64,000 nucleotides of DNA, taken from Arion vulgaris (lineage: Eukaryota; Mollusca; Gastropoda; Stylommatophora; Arionidae). The stretch covers positions 37,449,428-37,513,427 of the forward strand of contig CM036761.1 in NCBI GenBank assembly GCA_020796225.1, read 5' to 3'. This document shows positions 57,966 to 64,000 of the stretch, one piece after another (positions within the stretch are counted from its first letter, which is position 1; every line of letters starts with the position of its first letter). A model generated the notes under the pieces. That model made no database searches, was not told the DNA's origin, and was given only the letters and a program-made list of their open reading frames with translations. The position numbers and the translations under genes were made by a program.

Positions 57966-58239
57966 TATACTAGTCTGATTTTGTTTTTCATAACACCAAA
58001 AGACGGAGTGTGTAGGATACGAGTACAGCAACAATAAATCAGAACAATTAAGCGCAATTACAGGTACAGGTATAAGACTTATCCATACGATAACCGGATC
58101 TTTTATCAGTTTCTATCAGTTACAAGAATTAATCAGGAGAGAAATCAGGAATTTACGAGTATACTACCTATACAAGAAGGTATGGTTTTATTATCAAACG
58201 AGGTTAGACAACATAGATATCGACGGATTCAGCGAGGAC

Positions 58240-58390
58240 CATTTTTTTCCTCCAGAGATCCCTGATCTCAGTGCATGTGAGATCGTGTTCCTAGTCCTAA
58301 CGGAGACGGACGATAAAATGTAGGTCCCGTGTTCAAGTAGGGCATGTAAGAAAACATTGGCAGTTCAAAATCAAGAAGATCAGGCTGGAA
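58240..58390 (+). mobile_element. SINE family S5, head missing
   Basis: tccagagatccctgatctca and gagatcgtgttcctagtcct match S5 at 42235-42330 (reverse) and 5905-5985. Confidence 0.55.
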
Positions 58391-58814
58391 AGCGGTTGCC
58401 CGGGGCAAAATTCATTAGAATAATTAATTTCCTACAAAATATTTTCAACATAGTGGAAAAAAATGTAGTCTCCACGTTCGTCAAAATGAGACGTGTAAAT
58501 AATACGTAACCTTCAGTTTATCGCACACTCAACTTTCAACTATGGAACATATACAGTGTCGGGAACTACAACAACATATTTATAAATATATAATTATTCA
58601 TAAAATATATTGATATAACATTATTTACGCTATATGACAGACGATTCAACGACACGACAATCTCATTTTGTTCTCTTTCGATTTGTACTTTACAACACCG
58701 CTTTGCTAGTCACAAATCTTACTGCTGCTATTCAGTCTTCTCGTTTCCAGCCAGCGAATTATAATCCTGGTTTTCTCCTTCGCATATAAGACACCGACAT
58801 CTCTAGACTCGTCT

Positions 58815-59240
58815 ACTATCCATATCTATCTATATCATTTTCGTGTCCTGTTTGGCACATAAGGCTTCCCCAAAAGATTGTTTACCGTTCTGCAGACTTT
58901 CTATTAACTGTTTACCACGTTAGGCGACAACCTTTCTGAACTATTTTGCCACCGTTCTTCTCCATGCTTCCTTTGGATGTCCAGGCCTCCTCCTCCCATC
59001 ACATGTTCATCGGAGAGCGGTCCTAGACAATGCCCCTATTGGCATATGACACACAAGACCAATTCATCTCCATCTACGCTGTTTAATAGTGGTCTCCAAT
59101 GATGCCCATTTAAAAATCTCTTCATTTGCTATCGTAATTGTTCAGAAAATTTGCTGGATCCTTTTTAAACATTTATTTTTAATGTTTCCAGCATGTGTAT
59201 GATGTTGTGGGTCATTTTCCAACACTCACTACTGTATAAT
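58815..59240 (-). mobile_element. LINE C-terminal fragment (group LH)
   Basis: Same order of blocks as 62265-62690: tcgtgtcctgtttggcacat, ccgttcttctccatgcttcc, tgcccctattggcatatgac, gtaattgttcagaaaatttg. Diverged and frameshifted. Confidence 0.7.
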
Positions 59241-59764
59241 ACAACTCACAGGACACTGATTATATATATTTTAAGTTTTAAAAAAATGAATACTTTTGAC
59301 TTTCCAGATTTTGTTGAGCATGTCGAAAGTTTTGACTTTTCTAATTATGTTCTTTTCTGAAACACAATCCTGCAATACTGCACTTGTCTGGTATACAAAA
59401 TAGGAAACCATTTAGATTTAATTTTCTAACATAATTAAACTTTCTGATATTTTTCATTTCTCATTGCCTCGTCTACTGTTCTTTATTAACAACTCTGTTC
59501 AACTTCTCTTTTCTCATGTTGCTTCCAGTCAAGTGCATGTCTGGTTATGACTAGTCTGTATTTCCTATTAGCAAGTTCAACTAATCGTCCTTTCCCTCAA
59601 TCTCCAGGAGTATTGGTTTGTGTAGTGTTATCTTCCACAAGTCTGTATTTGTTATTATTTCTGATTACCACCTGATGCAGCAGAGTAGATGACGGAAACT
59701 TATGTTAGTGAATTTCTCCTGACTGAACGTCATACATTACATACGATATGATATATTTTTACAA

Positions 59765-60600
59765 TTCTTCTTCTTCTTCACCTTTCGACTCCCAAAGGAG
59801 CACAGGTCTTCAACAAACTTCTTCCAGCTCTTCTCCTCTCTTACCATCCCTTCCAATTCTTTCCATGTTTTACCTATTCTTTTAATATCAGTCCCGAGCT
59901 CTCTTCTGCAGGTCTGCCTAGGCCTTCACCTACTCCTCTTTCCCTGCGGGTTCCAAAACAGTGCATGTTTTGCAATGCTTCCAGTCGGTCTTCTCAATGT
60001 ATGTCCAATCCATCGTCAGCGTCTCTTCCTGAGCTCTTTCTCCACTGGTATATGCTTTGTTCTTACTCCGAGTTCCGAGTTCGTAATCTTATCATACCAT
60101 CTCAGTCCCTCTAGTCTACGTAAACATCCATTTACGAAGGTATGCAGTTTTCTGATGGTTTCCTTTGTTGTGAGCGTCTGTAGCTCAAGCGGTAGTGAGC
60201 TCGATCACAGACCCAAGCGTACCTGGTTCAAACCCAACGGTGGGCTAGTTTGGAAGCAAATTCGTTCCCGTGGGATACAAAGGGTAAAATAGACCTCACC
60301 GTTCAGAAAGCAATGGCAAACTACTGAACGTATAAGTGGTGCCTAAAAATCAACGCCTCATTTACCGTGGTTGATGGCTACGTCCTTTGGGATATGCCAC
60401 GATTTTCATTTCATTCCTTTGTTGTCTTCCATGTTTCCGAGCCATAGAACATCACTGACTTCACATTTGATTGAAAGATTATCAGCTTCGTGTTTGCTTT
60501 GATCTCCTTTGACTTCCATATCTTACTCAATGCAATAAAGTTTTCCCTTGCTTTTTTGTATTATTATCTTGACATCTTTGTTACTTTTACAATTGTATTG
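59765..60600 (-). mobile_element. LINE fragment (group LA), interrupted by an S2 SINE
   Basis: Two parts, 59765-60171 and 60414-60600. Together the minus strand encodes a YKKARENFIALSKIWKSKEI thumb segment, KANTKLIIFQSNVKSVMF, a GSETWK-like block, then the IGHTLRR, GRP and WRREL tail shared with 6174 and 7561. The SINE at 60172-60413 splits the GSETWK region from the tail. Longest LA copy here; multiple lesions. Confidence 0.8.
60172..60413 (+). mobile_element. SINE family S2, full length with perfect target-site duplication
   Basis: 242 bp flanked by ttcctttgttgt at 60160-60171 and 60414-60425. Head has A box tagctcaagcggtagtg and B box ggttcaaaccc. Body has gtgggatacaaagggtaaaa, tcaccgttcagaaagcaatg and aagtggtgcctaaaaatc. 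It ends gccacgattttcatttca, without a long poly-A. Best reference copy of S2 here. Confidence 0.95.
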
Positions 60601-60604
60601 TACA

Positions 60605-60705
60605 TAATTTCAAGAACAAAAGCTGTCGAGTTCCATACTGGGCTCAGAGAGGCTGAAAGCAAACCTGGTTTTGCTAATCCTAGCATTAACATCTTGGTCT
60701 TTTCC
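60605..60705 (-). mobile_element. Second LINE thumb fragment
   Basis: The minus frame reads QDVNARISKTRFAFSLSEPS, the same ORF2 region as the adjacent LA segment, so it comes from a different copy or family. Confidence 0.5.
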
Positions 60706-60860
60706 TCCAGCTTTGCTGGTACGGTAAAGTGGAGAACCCGTTTTTGTACCATTGGGGGATACTGTGTTAGGTCGGTATTTTCTATTACCAACGGTATACA
60801 ATATGTGATAAACATCACGCCGGACCACATCTGCTTACAAACGTTTCTGACACCCAAATG
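60690..60860 (-). mobile_element. SINE family S6, antisense
   Basis: tgggggatactgtgttaggt, ttaccaacggtatacaatat and aacatcacgccggaccacat are in the same order as in 6745-6965. Confidence 0.55.
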
Positions 60861-61070
60861 AGGATTGCCCAACAGTGATCTATTCGTATTCAACAGACTG
60901 CAGCCAGAACATTCCATATAGAAAGCTATCAATAAAACAGCAGCGTAAACCAGCTAGTAGTGGTCTACTTGTATTCAATAAACAACAGTCAGTCTATTCC
61001 ACTGAAAAAGTTAACAAGCAGCAGCGATCTGATCTATTCGCATCAACAGATGATAGCAATCTATTAGTAT

Positions 61071-61408
61071 AAAATGGAGTGATTTCGTTTCGAACAACAC
61101 AGTGAGAGATGGAACACAACAACAACCCGTATTCAATTTTATCAGGAAACGAAGGTGGAAATATTTAGGCCCTGTTCTTAGATCAGACGAAAAGAGACTA
61201 AATCGACAAGTCCGTCTGTGGTCACCAGATGGGAAAAGAAAACGTGGAAGACCTAAGACCACTCTACGAAGAACAATCCCACAGAAAAGTTTATTTGGAT
61301 GTAAAATCATTCAAGATCTCCAACTGCTAGGAACGAGCCGCATCACGTGGAGTTCTAAAACCTCTGCCCTATGTGCCGCCTTTGGCATGAAAGGAACAAA
61401 CTAACAAA
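61071..61408 (+). mobile_element. LINE tail with 10-bp target-site duplication
   Basis: Flanked by ctattagtat at 61061-61070 and 61409-61418. The frame from 61102 reads FNFIRKRRWKYLGPVLRSDE, KRLNRQVRLWSPDGKRKRGR, PKTTLRRTIPQ and ends AFGMKGTN: a LINE C-terminal tail, 338 bp, extreme 5' truncation. One continuous frame of 100 codons suggests a fairly young insertion. Confidence 0.8.
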
Positions 61409-61419
61409 CTATTAGTATC

Positions 61420-62260
61420 AAACATATACCAATGATGTATTCCTATCCAATACACAGAAGTCAGTCCATTTCATCCCATTGAGAGAGCTATCAAACAGAT
61501 ATCAGCAATTTATGCTCTAACCTATACATAGTGACTAAGCTAACACGTCAAGCTATCCGAGGACTATCCTACAGATCGTAAACAAAGCTAACTTTTGTCA
61601 GGACAGTCTGGAAAGTAACCAACTAAAGGTAGCATGCGTTTGTAATTACTGTACATAATTAGTTTATGAGAAATCAGTAGGCGTTAAAGTTTAGTCTAAC
61701 TCAAGAGATACGAGAATTCAACAAGAAGGAAATTTGGTAATTGTTGGCTAGAAGAAGTTAATATAGAGTTTTAAATAAAGTGAAAAAAACACTTTAGTGT
61801 TGATTAATTTTTAATTGATGTATGTTGTCATTATATACTTATGTTGAAATGTCTATTCTAACAAAAGCGAAAATTTATATTGATGATCATATATGTAGGT
61901 AATTATAAAGGTTCATTGAATGGAGTTGTGCTTTATTAGTAGTGTATGCTTAGAAGTGCAGGTGTGTAGAGTGGCATATTGCTCTATTTGAGCATCATAG
62001 TTAATAGAAATCAGAGTATACACACAGGCATCCTTCACGGTTACAGTTATACGATTATATAGTACAGTGAACGAAGAAAGAATGCAATTTCAATGTGTGT
62101 ATGCATATGAATATAAAGGTGTTTGCCAATCGCCAAGCTGTACAAATATCTGACAATATTTCAATCTCAATGCAATTCTTAATACAGGTTGTAGAGATGA
62201 CTACGAATTTAGTCAGCACATATAAAAGAAAATGTTATAATCAGGGACAACTAAGTGTGA
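61420..62260. other. No recognised gene
   Basis: The start resembles decayed tandem units of about 70-80 bp also seen at 60875-61060 (tattcnnatcaacaga, agtcagtc). The rest is unassigned AT-rich DNA. Confidence 0.35.
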
Positions 62261-62264
62261 ATCT

Positions 62265-62690
62265 ATATCCTCTTCGTGTCCCGATTGACACATAAAGCTT
62301 CCACAAGAGACTTCCACTGTTGCCGTTCTGCTGCCTTTCTACCAACCGTCTCCACGTCAGGCACACTACTTCAACTCTCTCTCTCCACCGTTCTTCTCCA
62401 TGTTTCCTTTGGACAACCATGCCTTCTCTTCCCATCCGCTGTCCATCTGAGAGATGTTATAGCCAATGCCCCCACTGGCATACAACATACATGTCCAAAC
62501 CACCCCCGTCTCTTAATGATGGTCTTCAAGGATGCACAGTCTGTTTCAAAAGCTCATTTGTTATGGTATTTGGCCAGAAAATTTGCAGGAATTCTTCTTA
62601 AACATTTATTCTGAAATGTCTCCAACTTGTGTATTATGTGCTGTTATGTGTTGGTCATTTTCCAGCATTCACTACTGTATAATAGCACTC
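62265..62690 (-). mobile_element. LINE C-terminal fragment (group LH)
   Basis: Minus translation: KRRGWFGHVCCMPVGALAIT, SLRWTADGKRRHGCPKETWR, RTVERELK, then QQWKSLVEALCVNRDTKRI. Complete tail order; frameshifted. Best LH copy in the window. Confidence 0.8.
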
Positions 62691-62727
62691 CCAATATAAG
62701 TGTGAATAGCGCAATGTTAACATAGAT

Positions 62728-62975
62728 CAGTCGCCCGCGTGTTGCGAGGCTCGCAAGGAGCAAAGAATAGTAACACTGCGACCTACACAGCATGTCGTAA
62801 GGTGCCTATGAAAGCTACCCTAGTAAATAAAAAGCATCGCAGAAATCGGATGTGCTGACTTACTTGTAGGCACATAATTGGCACAATGTTCAATCGCTCT
62901 TAGGTTCAGATCACATACAAATCACAAAGAGCGGTTAACAAGTGGTCGATGTGGAGCGTTCGAAGAAGAACATAA
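62728..62975 (+). mobile_element. SINE family S3
   Basis: gcaaagaatagtaacactgc, agcatcgcagaaatcggatg, caatcgctcttaggttcaga, cacaaagagcggttaacaag and a short (gaa)n tail. Confidence 0.8.
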
Positions 62976-62979
62976 CTCA

Positions 62980-63700
62980 GTACTCAATAACTGCTAAACA
63001 AAAAACATTCAATAAATAAGAATCAATAGAAATGCATAGTTTAATTAATTATTCTCAAGATTAAAATTAAAACCTAACACAATGGAACAGTAGCAGGTAA
63101 AAAGAAAAATAGACATAAAAATAAATTAACTGGTATCACTAATAGTAGAGTGGATAAACAAGATTCAGCGTAAATGACAATCAGAAAAAGTGCACAATAA
63201 ACAGGTAAAAGCTGACAGCATAGACATTATTATCAATCTTCTCTCCACTCCCTAACCAAGGCGAAGCTAAGATAGAATGATTGAGAAAGTGAATATACTC
63301 GTTTTGCAAGATTGTATGCCTCCTCTTTTTATTTGTTTGATTTTGACCCCATAACCTAGAAAAAAATGCACCGTTCGCTAACTGTGACTTGTAAGACTGC
63401 ATATCGTTCTCATAAACTATCGAGCCTTATTTTCTTGGCCGTTCTCTTGCTCTATGTCCCACTGAGTTAACTTTCATAAAGCGTGATAATTATATCATTT
63501 ATGTCACATTATGCTAAATATAGTTGCAAAAATAGTAATCATACAGCATAGTAAGCAGTAGGCGTGTGAACTTATAAAGATATCATAGTAATAGGTCTTA
63601 GCATTGTGTGGCACAGGGATCAGTTCTCTTCCTGGATATCTTTTATCCGGTAATAAACAAAATAACCATCAATTTTAAGATGTGCGGAATGCAGCGATAC
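62980..63700. other. No recognised gene
   Basis: AT-rich; nothing identified. Confidence 0.4.
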
Positions 63701-63774
63701 TAAATTTGGGAGCTGATTCCGGGTTCGTTCAATATCAACACAAATTTCTTGAGACTAAACCTGGGATCTAACCA

Positions 63775-63868
63775 CTTGACTACGCCAGAATATCAACACA
63801 AATCTTTATAGCTTGACTACGTCAGAATATTAACACAAATCTTTATAACTTGACTACGCCAGAATGTA
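63775..63868. repeat. 37-bp tandem repeat, 2.5 units
   Basis: cttgactacgccagaatat starts at 63775, 63812 and 63849. The first unit overlaps a tRNA-like minus-strand stretch (tggcgtagtcaagtggttag), so the array may have grown from a SINE head. Confidence 0.85.
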
Positions 63869-64000
63869 AACAAAACTTTATTCACAATCTAGCCACCGAG
63901 GCGGAAACAGCTGCAAAAACTGGGAACAACAAGACCGTATTCCACATTATGAAGCAACTATGCAAACATACTCCTACACCAAATAAACCCATCAAAGACA
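63869..64000 (+). mobile_element. LINE ORF2 pre-RT region, running off the window
   Basis: The frame reads NFIHNLATEAETAAKTGNNK, TVFHIMKQLCKHTPTPNKPI. This matches the segment just before the reverse-transcriptase fingers of common invertebrate LINEs (Y-LA-AE-AA--GN-K--Y---+KL). If intact, the RT lies beyond 64000. Confidence 0.7.

Overview
The window is AT-rich animal DNA. It shows spliced exons with GT-AG borders, truncated non-LTR retrotransposons, tRNA-derived SINEs, Tc1/mariner-type transposons and tandem repeats, and none of the compact gene layout of a prokaryote. It is probably from an invertebrate, but the sequence alone does not separate an arthropod from a mollusc or another lophotrochozoan, so I do not name a species.

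The only host gene I can support is on the minus strand. It encodes an EPS8-family actin regulator. Three exons at 21886-22100, 18682-18849 and 15582-15649 have good splice sites and matching phases, and together encode a PTB domain. A fourth candidate exon at 57267-57428 joins the first of these in phase. If it belongs to the gene, one intron is about 35 kb and holds most of the repeats here. The rest of the gene, including the SH3 and actin-binding C-terminal part, is not seen and should lie beyond position 1.

Layout: 1-15.5 kb holds minisatellites, a broken THAP-type zinc-finger fragment, LINE tails, SINEs and a 1.4-kb inverted-repeat structure. 15.5-22.1 kb holds the EPS8 exons with LINE/SINE insertions between them. 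22.4-26.2 kb holds a LINE endonuclease fragment, a 57-bp minisatellite and three head-to-tail LINE tails. 26.27-28.45 kb is a complete-ended Tc1/mariner-superfamily element with about 105-bp terminal inverted repeats and an unusual catalytic spacing. 28.8-33 kb is LINE and SINE debris. 33.0-39.7 kb is a very homogeneous 30-bp satellite of 224 units. 39.85-41.97 kb is the longest LINE copy. 42-50 kb holds SINEs and a 28-bp AT-rich minisatellite. 50.35-51.41 kb is a mariner element. 52-64 kb is LINE and SINE debris again, including nested insertions with visible target-site duplications.

I use working names. SINE families are S1 to S6. LINE tail groups are LA to LH, plus LR for fragments with an RNase H domain. 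These names come from matches within this window only and are not database names. I found no CRISPR array, viral gene, operon or defence system. The most unusual items are the satellite inside the EPS8 locus, the inverted copy pasted into a SINE, and the transposon with about 83 residues between its last two catalytic acids.
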